A DNA stretch of 52,019 bases from Acidobacteriota bacterium (GCA_022562055.1 JADFQA010000023.1:1-52019); one strand, 5' to 3'. Numbered from the stretch's first letter, positions 7,312-16,433 are shown. The notes: generated by a model not told the origin, from the sequence alone. Numbers and translations: made by a program.

Positions 7312-7644
7312 TCTTCGTCTCAGCCGGTGGCGCAGCGGTCGATGCGATCTCGGGGGTGTTGGTGTGACGGCACCGGAACCCTTCGGTGGAGAACGCGAAA
7401 ATAACCGGGTAAGTATTCGCGGGTTGCTGCCGTCTAACAAGTATGGCTGCTTCGCTGTTTCTCGCATTTCTCACCGCAAGCCTCCTCGGGCGAGCACACC
7501 AGCTCGTCGGCGACCTCAGGGCGCTTGACCAGCAGCTCAACGACGCCGAACTCTAGCTCCACCGCAGGATTCCCCTCCAGCCCTCTTCTGACCGTGGGCC
7601 GCGGGTCTTGTCGTGGCGGCCTGTATAGCTAAATCGAGTCGCCA
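7312..7644. other. Intergenic stretch without a recognised gene
   Basis: No convincing coding frame, tRNA or strong hairpin was seen in these 333 bases. A 37-codon frame (from ATG 7443) and leftward shadow frames lack ribosome sites and any family resemblance. It presumably holds the yqeY terminator and the promoter of the following membrane protein gene. Confidence 0.5.
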
Positions 7645-8427
7645 ATGGTCAGAGTCTTCGCTACCTGCGGGTTGATACAATCCCCCTTCGTGAAGCTCCG
7701 AGACCGCATCCCCGACGACATCCTCGCCACGTTCGACGACGAGGTAGATCGCGAGACGCTGATCGTGTTGCTCACCGCAACGGTCGTCCTGCTGATGTCG
7801 TTCTACTGGGGCCGTCCGAACTTCGCATGGCAGATAGAACTTCCGCAGCGGTTTGCGTCGTATGGTGGAGTCTTTGCAGACCGCAGCGGCACTGTCCCCT
7901 ACCTGTGGTGGGGGTTTGCGTCGACCGTGTTGCGGGTCGGGATTCCTTTAACGGTCATCGTCTTCGTTTTGAGACGGCGCCCCGTGGAGTTTGGTTTCCG
8001 GCTCAAGGGGATCGCTCGACACTTGCCACCGTACATCGCAATGTACCTGTTGATGTTGCCGGTTCTGCTGTGGGCTTCGCGGTGGGAGTCGTTCCAGAAT
8101 TACTATCCGTTTTACAAGCAGGCCAACGAACTCGGCTGGGGGCTTGTTCTGTACGAACTCGGGTACGGGTTGCAATTTGTTGGCCTGGAGGCGTTCTTTC
8201 GCGGATTCCTCACGTTCGGTCTGTACCGCCGATTCGGGTGGCTTGCGGTCCCGATGATGACCGTCCCCTACACGATGATCCACTTTTCCAAGCCGATGCC
8301 CGAGGCTACCGCGGCGATCATTGCGGGTCTCATCCTGGGCACGATGGCGATTCGATCAAAGAGCTTCGTGCCCGGTGTCATGTTGCACGTCGCAGTCGCC
8401 TACACAATGGACTTCCTAACGATGTAA
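7645..8427 (+). CDS. CPBP-family (Abi/CAAX-like) membrane protein, putative intramembrane glutamic protease
   Basis: This 260-residue polytopic protein has about six hydrophobic segments. Near residues 180-190 it has GLEAFFRGFL, which corresponds to the EExxxR motif of CPBP proteases with the first Glu replaced by Leu. It is followed by MIHFSKPMPEA and a C-terminal HVAVAYTMD, the expected His-containing helices. Such proteins act in membrane proteolysis or bacteriocin self-protection. The missing first Glu leaves activity uncertain, though single-Glu variants exist. The start is uncertain: ATG 7645 lacks a good ribosome site and GTG 7690 is an alternative. Confidence 0.75.
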   Translation: MVRVFATCGLIQSPFVKLRDRIPDDILATFDDEVDRETLIVLLTATVVLLMSFYWGRPNFAWQIELPQRFASYGGVFADRSGTVPYLWWGFASTVLRVGIPLTVIVFVLRRRPVEFGFRLKGIARHLPPYIAMYLLMLPVLLWASRWESFQNYYPFYKQANELGWGLVLYELGYGLQFVGLEAFFRGFLTFGLYRRFGWLAVPMMTVPYTMIHFSKPMPEATAAIIAGLILGTMAIRSKSFVPGVMLHVAVAYTMDFLTM

Positions 8428-8564
8428 GTGATGTAGCAGCTTGGCGATGTAGCAACGTGGGTATTTAGTAAAAGAGCGCAATCGGTGTGCAACATGGCCA
8501 TCGCGTCATACGTGCGCCTCCGGCAGTGTCGTGTTCAGAAGCTGTGTCATGCTCAGAACAATTG

Positions 8565-8636
8565 CGCTCCCGGCAGGATTCGAACCTGCGCTCCCGGCTC
8601 CGGAGGCCAGTGCTCTATCCCCTGAGCTACGGGAGC
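8565..8636 (-). tRNA. tRNA-Arg (anticodon CCG)
   Basis: The leftward strand folds as a complete cloverleaf: acceptor GCTCCCG/CGGGAGC (8636-8630 with 8572-8566), D arm GCTC/GAGC, anticodon stem CTGGC/GCCGG with loop CTCCGGA (anticodon CCG, reading CGG), variable loop, T arm with GGTTCGAATCC, and discriminator G. The 3' CCA is not encoded. It lies 31 bases beyond the end of the ygfK-like gene. Confidence 0.95.
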
Positions 8637-8667
8637 AAAGGGACCGCAAGTGTACCAGGAGGCGTTG

Positions 8668-10479
8668 TCATCCCATCTCGCCGGCACCCGCTGACATGAT
8701 GGTATCGAGCCGCAGGGGGTTGCCCTGGTCTGATTCGAGCAACGCGGTGAGGCGACCGACATGCTCTTCGAACCCGGCTTTTGCTGTGACCTTGAGGCCG
8801 CCGTTTGACCGTTCGAGCAGGAAGACCTGGCCGTCGGTCGCGTCGAACTTTGCCTCGGTTGTGACAAGACGGGGTTTGATCATTGCCGGGTCGCCGCGCT
8901 CGGGGCAGAACGTCATGCAGTTGCCACACTCATTGCATAGCTCGCTGAGAATGAAGTACTGCTGACGACCATCGATCTCGCCCTTGAGGGAGTCGATGGT
9001 GGCAATGCGGGTAACGGCGTCGTTTGGACACACGGTGACGCAGAAATTGCATGCAACACAACCCCACATCTGGAGGTCGGCGTCAACCTCGCGGGGTAGT
9101 TTCGCTTGGAACTCCGCCTGGTAGTACGCGCCGATTTCGGGGTCGAGGACGTTGGCAACGTGGGCCGCAATTGAATTGCGCTGCCCCGCCTCAAGCGCCG
9201 CAGCGGAGCGTTGCGCAATCAACTCGGGAAGCGAGTTTGCACCGACTTCATCCATATCCTTCACGAGCTCTTTGAGCATTGGAGCAATGCGGCCGTAACC
9301 GCCGGGTTTCAACAGGTCGGTGCAGATCGTTGTCGGTGACAACCCCAGACCCACCGAGTCGGTGATGTTCGACTTCGTGATGCCTGCCGAGAACGAAACC
9401 TGGACGTCGCCGCCTTCGTCCGCGACCGCAAACACTCCAGGCATGGCCTGTGTTAGCCGGTCGAGCAGCGTCGTTGCTAGGGCGTGCAGGGGTGGGCCCG
9501 ACATGTACATCTGTTCCTCGGGCATCCACTGTTTGTGGTTCTCAACGATCATCGTATTGGTGAGTTTGATGCCGAACCTGCGACCGCGTTCGCTGGCGAA
9601 CTGACGCAACTCCTCAATGAGTTCAACCGCACGATCGAATTGCAGGTCGTCGACGAACGACTGCGGGATTAGCTTCAGGTCTGTGTAGCCCAGCCGATCG
9701 TGAAGGATCTCGTTCACGATGGTTTCCCCAAGCAGCGTTGGGTTCAGCTTGACGATGACATCAAGACCGCACCCGTCGATCATGAACTTTGTAATCCGCT
9801 CGATCTCATCGGGTGGACATCCATGGAACGTCGAGAGTGTCACCGTGTCGGAAATCGTCTCTCCGAATGCAAGATCGCGGTACTCGGCGAACGGCTCGGG
9901 AATCAGCGGCCGGAGCGCATCGATGTGCTGTTTGGCGTGGTTCAAACCATCCATGAACCCGGTGACCTTGTCTGATTGGATGCCGGCAAGGTCGTACCCG
10001 ACTGACATGTCGAAAACGTGTGGTCCCGGGTTTGCGCCGAGTAACTCGGCGGTTGGTCCCCACAGCTTGAGGATATCGATCATCATCCAGGCCTTGACAT
10101 ACTCCTCAAGACTCTGCGGGACAAGAAGTTCCTGGCTCCATTCAATGTTGAAACCGATGGTCTGCACGTCGATGCACGGACGTGGAATGTCTAGCTCATC
10201 CATGACCTGCACGGTCTTCAACTCGAAGATTCTGGCGCCTGCCATGTATCCGAGAACTATGTTCTCCGCGAGTTGGCTATGCGGGCCGGCGGCGGGACCG
10301 ACCGGTGTTGCGCACGGCCGACCGAGGAACAAGGTGGATAGATTGGGGCCGTCGCCGTTTTTGTAGATTCGCGCCTTCATCAAATCAAAGATGCGTTGGC
10401 GGCTCTCCCATTCATGGGCGACCCTGGCGAGCAGGACATCGAGCGGCATTGGGGTCAGCGGCGGATCTATGACAGTCAT
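8668..10479 (-). CDS. YgfK-like DHOD-fold iron-sulfur oxidoreductase lacking the C-terminal flavin module
   Basis: This 603-residue protein begins with a YgfK-type dihydroorotate dehydrogenase-like TIM-barrel region (FLGRPCATPVGPAAGPHSQLAENI, FELKTVQVMDELDIPRPCID, STFHGCPPDEIERI, VKLNPTLLG). It then has two 4Fe-4S binding motifs, CVACNFCVTVCP at about 472 and CNECGNCMTFCP at about 513. E. coli YgfK is over 1000 residues and has an additional GltD-like FAD/NAD(P)H domain, which is absent here. Electrons must therefore come from another partner (inference). YgfK homologues belong to the purine/urate cluster of E. coli and gut bacteria, although databases often call them selenate reductase subunits. 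It is the last gene of a leftward operon after the ssnA-like gene, 9 bases downstream. Confidence 0.85.
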   Translation of the reverse strand: MTVIDPPLTPMPLDVLLARVAHEWESRQRIFDLMKARIYKNGDGPNLSTLFLGRPCATPVGPAAGPHSQLAENIVLGYMAGARIFELKTVQVMDELDIPRPCIDVQTIGFNIEWSQELLVPQSLEEYVKAWMMIDILKLWGPTAELLGANPGPHVFDMSVGYDLAGIQSDKVTGFMDGLNHAKQHIDALRPLIPEPFAEYRDLAFGETISDTVTLSTFHGCPPDEIERITKFMIDGCGLDVIVKLNPTLLGETIVNEILHDRLGYTDLKLIPQSFVDDLQFDRAVELIEELRQFASERGRRFGIKLTNTMIVENHKQWMPEEQMYMSGPPLHALATTLLDRLTQAMPGVFAVADEGGDVQVSFSAGITKSNITDSVGLGLSPTTICTDLLKPGGYGRIAPMLKELVKDMDEVGANSLPELIAQRSAAALEAGQRNSIAAHVANVLDPEIGAYYQAEFQAKLPREVDADLQMWGCVACNFCVTVCPNDAVTRIATIDSLKGEIDGRQQYFILSELCNECGNCMTFCPERGDPAMIKPRLVTTEAKFDATDGQVFLLERSNGGLKVTAKAGFEEHVGRLTALLESDQGNPLRLDTIMSAGAGEMG

Positions 10480-10488
10480 CGCGGGCTC

Positions 10489-11511
10489 CTAGAGTTTGGT
10501 GTGCAGACGTTTTGCTTGTTCGGTTGCTTTGCTTCGGATCTCGTGGGCATCAACCCTGGTTGGTGCCCCGTCGGCGAATACGGTCTCTCCCTGGATCACG
10601 ATCGATAGCGGACTCACTCCGCCCGGCGTGTATGCGAGGTGCCATGCGTCCATGGGGGCATAGGACCACATCACGACGTCGTCGCGCGCTTCAGGAAACA
10701 GATCCCAGCCGTTTTCGAGCCAACTCCACGCGGTTTCAGGTGTTGCGGTGACGTCGGTCTCTCTGTGACGGATGAAGGCAGCTCGAAACGACTGGATCAT
10801 GTTGCCACCGATTCCGTCGGTTCCCAGGGCTACTCGGTTGGGGAGACTCGCAGGGTCGCCGTATCCCACGGCGTTGTTCATATTCGATTCTGGGTTGTGG
10901 AGAATTGTCCCTTTGACGGGCCGGTCGAGGTGGACGGCGTGGGCTATCAGCCATTTGTCCGTTGCGAGGTTTTCGATTCGGCGGGGACCGTCCGCGTCTT
11001 CTGAGCCTTCGGCAACATGGATGTGGACTCCGACGCCCAGATCGTCGGCAAGACCGGCGACCGATTCGAGTGATTCGTCTGACAAGGTGAAACATGCGTG
11101 GGCGCCCACGTAGCCGCGGCCGCCCGCCTTGATGAAGCGCTCGTTTTCTTCAAGGCCGCGACGGGCACCGTCCAGACCGTGGCGGTCGGTGACCTCGTAT
11201 GCACATGCGACCCGTATCCCGACCTCGGCACACGCCTCGGCGATCACGTCGAGCGAGCCTTCAATCGCGTTCGGCGATGCGTGGTGGTCAACGATGCATG
11301 TCGTGCCGGCCTCGAGGGCCTCAAGAGCTCCGAGCATTGCGGACCATCGAATCATTTCGAGGTCGAGAGCGGCATCGAGCCGCCACCAGACCTGTTCAAG
11401 AATTCCCAGAAACGTAGTCGGCGTTTCTGGCGGGGCTGGCATACCGCGTGCTAACGCTGAATACAGATGATGATGGGCGCACACCAGACCAGGAGTGGTG
11501 TTATCGCTCAC
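10489..11511 (-). CDS. SsnA-like metal-dependent amidohydrolase, N-terminally short
   Basis: The 340-residue protein aligns with SsnA/TrzA-type amidohydrolases from the first metal motif onward: PGLVCAHHHLYSALARGM with the HxH ligands at residues 14-16, GTTCIVDHHASP, HIHVAEGSEDADG, IAHAVHL, HNPESNMNN and LGTDGIGG (metal Asp). The gene starts at GTG 11511, overlapping the xdhD-like stop as GTGA. It therefore lacks the roughly 60-residue N-terminal beta-sandwich strands found in family members of about 440 residues, and the C-terminal part is compact. It probably hydrolyses a C-N bond in a purine-derived ring or side product (inference from neighbours YgfK, XdhD and YgeX). Whether the short form is active alone is unclear. 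Confidence 0.82.
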   Translation of the reverse strand: MSDNTTPGLVCAHHHLYSALARGMPAPPETPTTFLGILEQVWWRLDAALDLEMIRWSAMLGALEALEAGTTCIVDHHASPNAIEGSLDVIAEACAEVGIRVACAYEVTDRHGLDGARRGLEENERFIKAGGRGYVGAHACFTLSDESLESVAGLADDLGVGVHIHVAEGSEDADGPRRIENLATDKWLIAHAVHLDRPVKGTILHNPESNMNNAVGYGDPASLPNRVALGTDGIGGNMIQSFRAAFIRHRETDVTATPETAWSWLENGWDLFPEARDDVVMWSYAPMDAWHLAYTPGGVSPLSIVIQGETVFADGAPTRVDAHEIRSKATEQAKRLHTKL

Positions 11512-14084
11512 GGCGAACCTGCGTCCGCAAAGCCGATCGGCTGGTGGGTACGAATCGGGAGCCGATTTCGCCATTGCCCATCGACCATTTTCATAGCTCC
11601 CGCTACAGCGCCGGCGGTCGGCACGAGACCGATTTCGCCGACACCTTTGATGCCGTATGGCGACCGCGGCTGGGGGACTTCAATGAGGATGGTCTCGACT
11701 TCTGGCATGTCTTTTGCTCTGAGGATGTTGAGGCTACGCAGCGTCATATTCGTTGGGCGGCCCAGTTCGTCAGTTGGGAAGTCTTCGCTCAGTGCGTAAC
11801 CGAGTCCCATGTGGACCGAGCCTTCGACCTGGCCTTTGCATAGTTGCGGGTTGATTGCTCGCCCGACATCGTGGGCGGCAACGACCTTCTCAATCTCGCC
11901 GGTCTCTCTGTCGGCAATAACGACTTGGGCGGCGTAGCCGAACGCCGAATGAATGATCGGATTCTCGAGTTTCTCTCCAAGCGAGTTTGTCCAGTCGACC
12001 CGATATTCACCCTCGTAGTCGACTCCGATTTCCCGGCCCCCGCCGATGGCTTCCTTGCATGCGGCTTCAATGGATCCAGCGGCCATCAGCGTTCCTCGCG
12101 ACCCAGTCGTCTGGCCGGCGCCGAGCTCGCGCGTTGTGTCAACGATGACACGAATTCTCTCGGGGTCGACTTCGAGTTCTTCGCTGGCGACTTGGAGAGC
12201 AATTGTGTTGACTCCCTGGCCCATTTCGGTCCAGCAATGTCGCACGTCAATGCTGCCATCCTCGTTGTATCTGATAACGGCCTTGGCGATCTCGATGAAG
12301 CCGTTACCGAGTCCGGAGTTCTTGAGCGCAACACCGATCCCGACTGCTTTGCCGGCCGCCATGGCTTCGTCGTAAGCAGGTTGCACGGCCTCGATACACG
12401 CAAGCACTCCAGCCGAGCCATCGTCCATGCGTTGTCCGGGACCCCAGATGGCGCCGGGGAAGATGGCGTTTCGTTTCCGAATCTCGAGCCGATCGATGCC
12501 GACCATTTCGGCGAGGCGGTCAAGGGCACCTTCCATGGCGAACTGCGCTTGGTTGGCGCCGAACCCGCGGAACGCGCCACACACCGGGTTGTTCGTCCTC
12601 ACCGCGACGGCGCGGACATCGATGTTGTCAACAACGTACGGCCCGGACGCATGGCCGGCGGCCCGCTCAAGCACCTTCATACCAACGGACGCATATGGTC
12701 CTGAGTCGCCGAGCATACGGGCCCGCAAAGCAGTGAGTCTCCCGTCTTCGTCGCACGAAACATCGAGATCGATAGTGATAGGATGACGCTTCGGATGCAT
12801 CCGCAGCGACTCCTCACGGGTCAGCGTGCACTTCACGGGACGCCCGAGGAGGTGCGCCGCCAACGCGGTTTGGCCCTGGTTGGACATGTCCTCCTTGCCG
12901 CCGAAGGCTCCGCCATTCGAAACCAGTTCGACAGTCACCTCCGATGTTTCAACGCCAAGGATGGCGGCGATCTGATTGCGGTCGTCCCAGACCCCTTGGC
13001 CCCCGGAGTACACTAGGAGACCCTCATCGCCAGGGACGGCCAGGGTCGATTCAGGCTCCAGGAACGCGTGTTCGACCCTCTGAGTGATGAACCTCTCAGA
13101 CATCTTGTGGGGGGACGCTTCGAAGGCTGACGCAAAGTCGCCGCGACTGTATTCGCTCACCGACAGCGTGTTTGTTGTTGATTTCCACACGGCGATGTCG
13201 TCGCTGTCGACAGCCACTGCCGGGTCGACGATCGGATCGAGGACGTTGTACTCGACTTCTACGAGAGCCGCTGCCTTGCGTGCGGTCCTGGCGGTATCTG
13301 CAACAATGATGGCGAGCACGTCCCCGTAGTAGGACGTTCTACCCCCTACTGGGATGAACACCGGCCAGTCTTGATAAATGATGCCGACGAAAAGCTCACC
13401 GGGAACGTCGGCCCCGGTAAACACCGCCTCTACCCCTTCGATGGCCAATGCAGCGCTCGTGTCAATCGAGAGCACGTCAGCGCGAGAGTGATCTGTGAGA
13501 CGGAGCGCGCCGTGCAGCATGCCGGGCACGAACATGTCGTCAACGTATCCTCGGTCGCCAAGGGCGAGTTCGGTCGCCTCATACTTGGCGCCGCTGCCGC
13601 CGATGTTGCTCGACAACGCGGGCATACCAATCTCACCGGCGGCGAGGTTGTCAATGGCGTCGAGAATCGAGTTGTACCCGGTGCACCGACAGAGATGTGC
13701 TCCCATCCGCGCTGCCGCGGACTTGCGTTCGAGCGCCGAACCTTTCTGGTCGAGTAGCGCCTTTGTCCTGACAAGGATGCCGGGCGTACAGAATCCGCAC
13801 TGCAACGCTCCGGCGCATGCAAAGGCGTTTGCAAGCCTCTCACGCTCTTCCGGGTCAAACCCCTCAAGGGTGAGAATTTCGGCACCCACAGCCTTTTCCA
13901 TTGAAGTCTGGCAGGCAACGCGGGCTTTGCCGTTGACGATGACTGTGCAGCATCCGCATTGTCCCGACGGTGCACATCCATCTTTGGCGGCGGTGAGGCC
14001 AAGTTCGTCGCGTAGGGCCGACAGCAGGTGGGGGTGGTCGTCTGCTACTTCAACTTCTGTCCCGTTCACGGTGAGCTGTATCAC
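11508..14084 (-). CDS. XdhD-like molybdenum hydroxylase: [2Fe-2S]2 domains fused to molybdopterin domain, no FAD domain
   Basis: The 858-residue protein starts with two 2Fe-2S motifs (CAPSGQCGCC; CGFCTPG with CRCTGY) in the first 150 residues. It continues into a xanthine dehydrogenase-type Mo domain with QGVWDDRNQ, GGAFGGKEDMS, AFRGFGANQAQFAMEG, EMGQGVNT and, near the C-terminus, GIKGVGEIGLVP with the catalytic-type Glu. The FAD domain is absent, the same layout as E. coli XdhD (about 950 residues). Hydroxylation or reductive dehydroxylation of a purine is likely. Electrons presumably pass to or from the YgfK-like protein or the FAD subunit encoded at 20825. It overlaps the D-carbamoylase-like gene (ATGA at 14081-14084) and the ssnA-like gene, so the four leftward genes form one translationally coupled operon. 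Confidence 0.88.
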   Translation of the reverse strand: MIQLTVNGTEVEVADDHPHLLSALRDELGLTAAKDGCAPSGQCGCCTVIVNGKARVACQTSMEKAVGAEILTLEGFDPEERERLANAFACAGALQCGFCTPGILVRTKALLDQKGSALERKSAAARMGAHLCRCTGYNSILDAIDNLAAGEIGMPALSSNIGGSGAKYEATELALGDRGYVDDMFVPGMLHGALRLTDHSRADVLSIDTSAALAIEGVEAVFTGADVPGELFVGIIYQDWPVFIPVGGRTSYYGDVLAIIVADTARTARKAAALVEVEYNVLDPIVDPAVAVDSDDIAVWKSTTNTLSVSEYSRGDFASAFEASPHKMSERFITQRVEHAFLEPESTLAVPGDEGLLVYSGGQGVWDDRNQIAAILGVETSEVTVELVSNGGAFGGKEDMSNQGQTALAAHLLGRPVKCTLTREESLRMHPKRHPITIDLDVSCDEDGRLTALRARMLGDSGPYASVGMKVLERAAGHASGPYVVDNIDVRAVAVRTNNPVCGAFRGFGANQAQFAMEGALDRLAEMVGIDRLEIRKRNAIFPGAIWGPGQRMDDGSAGVLACIEAVQPAYDEAMAAGKAVGIGVALKNSGLGNGFIEIAKAVIRYNEDGSIDVRHCWTEMGQGVNTIALQVASEELEVDPERIRVIVDTTRELGAGQTTGSRGTLMAAGSIEAACKEAIGGGREIGVDYEGEYRVDWTNSLGEKLENPIIHSAFGYAAQVVIADRETGEIEKVVAAHDVGRAINPQLCKGQVEGSVHMGLGYALSEDFPTDELGRPTNMTLRSLNILRAKDMPEVETILIEVPQPRSPYGIKGVGEIGLVPTAGAVAGAMKMVDGQWRNRLPIRTHQPIGFADAGSP

Positions 14085-15028
14085 GATGGGCTGCCTCCTG
14101 GTGGTATTGCACCGCGTTGGTTCGAGATTCGTTGGTAGAACTCGGGCATGCGGTATCGGTCAAAGTCGAACAGGGTTTCCTTGTAGGTGTTGCAGAAATC
14201 GAGGTCGCAGGCAGCGACTATGAGTTCGTCTCCCGTTGTCACGGCTTGTGCGATGATTTGTCCAGACGGGGCGATGATCACGGTGTGTGCGAGCGAGTCG
14301 ACGCCCTCCTCTATTCCACCCTTTGCGACACCGACGACAAATGTACCGTTTTGGTATGCACCCGATTGCATTACGAGATGATTGTGGAATCCTGCAAGCG
14401 CGTTCTGAGTGGTGTCCGGTGCGTAGTACAAGGGGGTGTTGTATCCGATAAGGATCATCTCGACATCCTGAAGACCCATCTCGCGATATGTCTCTGGCCA
14501 GCGACGATCGTTGCAAATCGCCATCCCGATGTAGCCCCCGAAGGCCTCCCACACGCCGAAACCCTCTTCTCCGGGTTCGAAGTAGAACCTCTCGAGATGT
14601 TGGAACGGACGCCACTCCTCAGATTTTTCGTGCCCAGGAATGTGCACCTTGGAAAACTTTGCGATCGGCTTGCCGTCCTTGCCGACGAGCAGGTAGATGT
14701 TTCGACGCGTGGTCGTCCCGGCGTTGTTGTGGCTTAACTCTGCGTAACCAAGACAGAAGCCGATGCCAAGTCTGGACGCTTCGTCAAATAGCGGTTGGGT
14801 AACCGGACTCGGCATCTCGGTTTCGTACCAGTGGTCGGCGTCGGTGATGTCGTCGATCGACCACCGCGGAAAGAAAGTCGTGAGCGCAAGTTCGGGAAAC
14901 ACGACAAGGTCACAGCCTCGTTCAGACGCTGCTCTCATGAGCGTCAGCAGTCGCCGAACCACCTCGGGTCGGGATTCGTCCTTAGCTATCGGGCCAAGCT
15001 GGGCAGCACCAACGATCACCTGTCGCAC
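14081..15028 (-). CDS. N-carbamoyl-D-amino acid hydrolase-like nitrilase
   Basis: The 315-residue nitrilase-superfamily protein has the Glu-Lys-Cys triad at Glu46 (VFPELALTTFF), Lys127 (KVHIPGHEKSEEWRPFQHLE) and Cys172 (AICNDRRWPETYREMGL). These are essentially the positions of the Agrobacterium D-carbamoylase, with near-identical surroundings (YETEMPSPV, YNTPLYYAPDTTQ). It should hydrolyse an N-carbamoyl group from an alpha-amino acid, giving CO2, NH3 and the free amine. GTG 15028 is chosen because AGGAG lies five bases upstream; an in-frame ATG at 15076 lacks this. It is the first gene of the leftward xdhD/ssnA/ygfK operon, with a palindromic operator about 55 bases upstream. No hydantoinase is nearby, so its substrate may be a ureido acid from purine breakdown. 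Confidence 0.88.
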   Translation of the reverse strand: MRQVIVGAAQLGPIAKDESRPEVVRRLLTLMRAASERGCDLVVFPELALTTFFPRWSIDDITDADHWYETEMPSPVTQPLFDEASRLGIGFCLGYAELSHNNAGTTTRRNIYLLVGKDGKPIAKFSKVHIPGHEKSEEWRPFQHLERFYFEPGEEGFGVWEAFGGYIGMAICNDRRWPETYREMGLQDVEMILIGYNTPLYYAPDTTQNALAGFHNHLVMQSGAYQNGTFVVGVAKGGIEEGVDSLAHTVIIAPSGQIIAQAVTTGDELIVAACDLDFCNTYKETLFDFDRYRMPEFYQRISNQRGAIPPGGSPS

Positions 15029-15082
15029 CCCAGCTCCTCTCGTAGTCGGTCGCAACCGCCGATTGGTTGCTGTCACAACGAG

Positions 15083-15099
15083 CTTAACAAAATGTCAAG
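15083..15099. promoter_or_regulatory. Island operator site A (palindrome)
   Basis: CTTAACAAAATGTCAAG fits CTTnACAnnnTGTnAAG with perfectly symmetric arms. Read leftward it is CTTGACATTTTGTTAAG and contains a TTGACA -35-like hexamer directed at the D-carbamoylase-like operon. Two related sites occur at 20154-20170 and 26140-26156, upstream of other genes of the same island. Confidence 0.6.
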
Positions 15100-15251
15100 C
15101 ACCCGCCACAAATTCTGTGTATGGTCATGCCGTCAGGCTGTAAAACGGAAGAACCTCCCCGATTCTGGCGAGGTGAGATGGGTTACCCTTTCGAGTTAAG
15201 ACAAGAGGACAGTTGCCAGCAAACGTTGGCGGAGTTTGAGAAGGTGTTCGG

Positions 15252-16379
15252 ATGAAGAGGAAGTTGTTCGCACTTGTGGCGACCTTAGCGCTGGTAGCTG
15301 CGGCATGCGGCAGTAGCAGCGATGACGCCACCACGACCACGGCTGGCGAGGCTTCGGCTACGACGGCTGCTACTACGGCGCCAGTGGATCCAATGAAGGT
15401 GGCGTTTGTGTACGTTGCGCCGATAGGTGACCTGGGCTGGACGTTCCAGCATGACTTGGGGCGGCAGGCTGTTGAGGCGAAGTTTGGAAGCGCGGTCGAA
15501 ACGACTTTCATTGAAAATGTGGCGGAGGGTCCCGACTCCGAGCGAGTCATCCGCGACTTTGCCACCAAGGGTTTCAATCTCATCATCACAACGTCATTCG
15601 GCTACATGGACCCGACGATCACCGTTGCCGGAGAATTCCCCGACACTCAGTTCGTTCATATTTCTGGATTCAAGAACGCGGACAACGTATCGACGCTGTT
15701 CGGTCGTATGTATCAACCGCGTTACTTGTCCGGAATGGCGGCAGGCGCGGCTACCGAGTCGAACATCATCGGTTACGTCGCTGCCTTCCCAATCCCCGAG
15801 GTCGTTCGCGGCATCGACGCGTTCACGCTCGGTGTGTTGTCGATGAACCCCGACGCCGAGGTGCGGGTCGTGTGGACAAATACTTGGTTTGATCCGCCGG
15901 TCGAGAAAGAGGCCGCTGAGGCGCTTCTCGCCGCCGGTGCCGACGTCATTGCACAGCATCAGGACACGACCGAACCGCAGAAGGCGGCCCAGTCGGCCGG
16001 CGCGGTGTCGGTGTCGTACAACTCCGACATCTCGACAGTTGTCGGCGACACAGTGCTTACCGGTCCGGTGTGGAACTGGGGTATCAAGTACATCTCAATC
16101 ATTGAAGACCTCTTGGCGGGCACTTACGACGGTAGCGAGTCGTACTGGGGCGGTCTCAGCGATGGCATTGTCGGCCTAGCGCCGTTCTCCGACAGGGTTC
16201 CGCAGGACGTTCAAGACGCTATCGCTGCAAAGATGGCTGAGTTCGTATCTGGCGCGACCGACGTGTTCTGTGGCCCGATCGAAGATAACCAGGGCAACGA
16301 GCAAGTCGCCGCCGGAACTTGCATGGACGACGGCTCGATGCTTGGTATGGAGTGGCTCGTCGCGGGAGTTGCTCCGTAG
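15252..16379 (+). CDS. BMP/PnrA-family substrate-binding lipoprotein of nucleoside-type ABC transporter
   Basis: A lipoprotein signal (LFALVATLALVAAAC, Cys19) and a Ser/Thr/Ala-rich linker precede a PnrA/BMP domain: KVAFVYVAPIGDLGWTFQHDLGR, FATKGFNLIITTSFGY, TNTWFDPPVEKEAAEALLAAGADVIAQHQ and WNWGIKYI. BMP proteins bind nucleosides or related purine compounds outside the membrane. It has 375 residues, a usual size. ATG 15252 has GAAGG upstream. It heads the transporter operon (ATPase and two permeases follow) and is divergent from the D-carbamoylase/xdhD operon, so the ligand is probably a purine, nucleoside or breakdown product such as a ureide. Confidence 0.9.
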   Translation: MKRKLFALVATLALVAAACGSSSDDATTTTAGEASATTAATTAPVDPMKVAFVYVAPIGDLGWTFQHDLGRQAVEAKFGSAVETTFIENVAEGPDSERVIRDFATKGFNLIITTSFGYMDPTITVAGEFPDTQFVHISGFKNADNVSTLFGRMYQPRYLSGMAAGAATESNIIGYVAAFPIPEVVRGIDAFTLGVLSMNPDAEVRVVWTNTWFDPPVEKEAAEALLAAGADVIAQHQDTTEPQKAAQSAGAVSVSYNSDISTVVGDTVLTGPVWNWGIKYISIIEDLLAGTYDGSESYWGGLSDGIVGLAPFSDRVPQDVQDAIAAKMAEFVSGATDVFCGPIEDNQGNEQVAAGTCMDDGSMLGMEWLVAGVAP

Positions 16380-16389
16380 TAGGTAACCC

Positions 16390-16418
16390 GGGGCTGGTCG
16401 ACTTGATCGGCCAGCCCC
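16390..16418 (+). terminator. Intercistronic hairpin between binding-protein and ATPase genes
   Basis: GGGGCTGGTCG (16390-16400) pairs with CGGCCAGCCCC (16408-16418), with one G-U wobble and a 7-base loop. There is no T-run. Such hairpins after binding-protein genes often stabilise the upstream message or partly terminate, giving more binding protein than transporter. Confidence 0.55.
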
Positions 16419-16433
16419 ACCCGAAATAGCTCG

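Noticed and set aside
7443-7556. 37-codon frame in the yqeY downstream gap
   Set aside because: It has no ribosome site, no similarity, and its length is expected by chance.
8668-10479. Selenate reductase subunit
   Set aside because: This label is used in databases for YgfK, but the gene context (YgeX, SsnA, XdhD, purine transport) points to purine breakdown; nothing shows selenate reduction.
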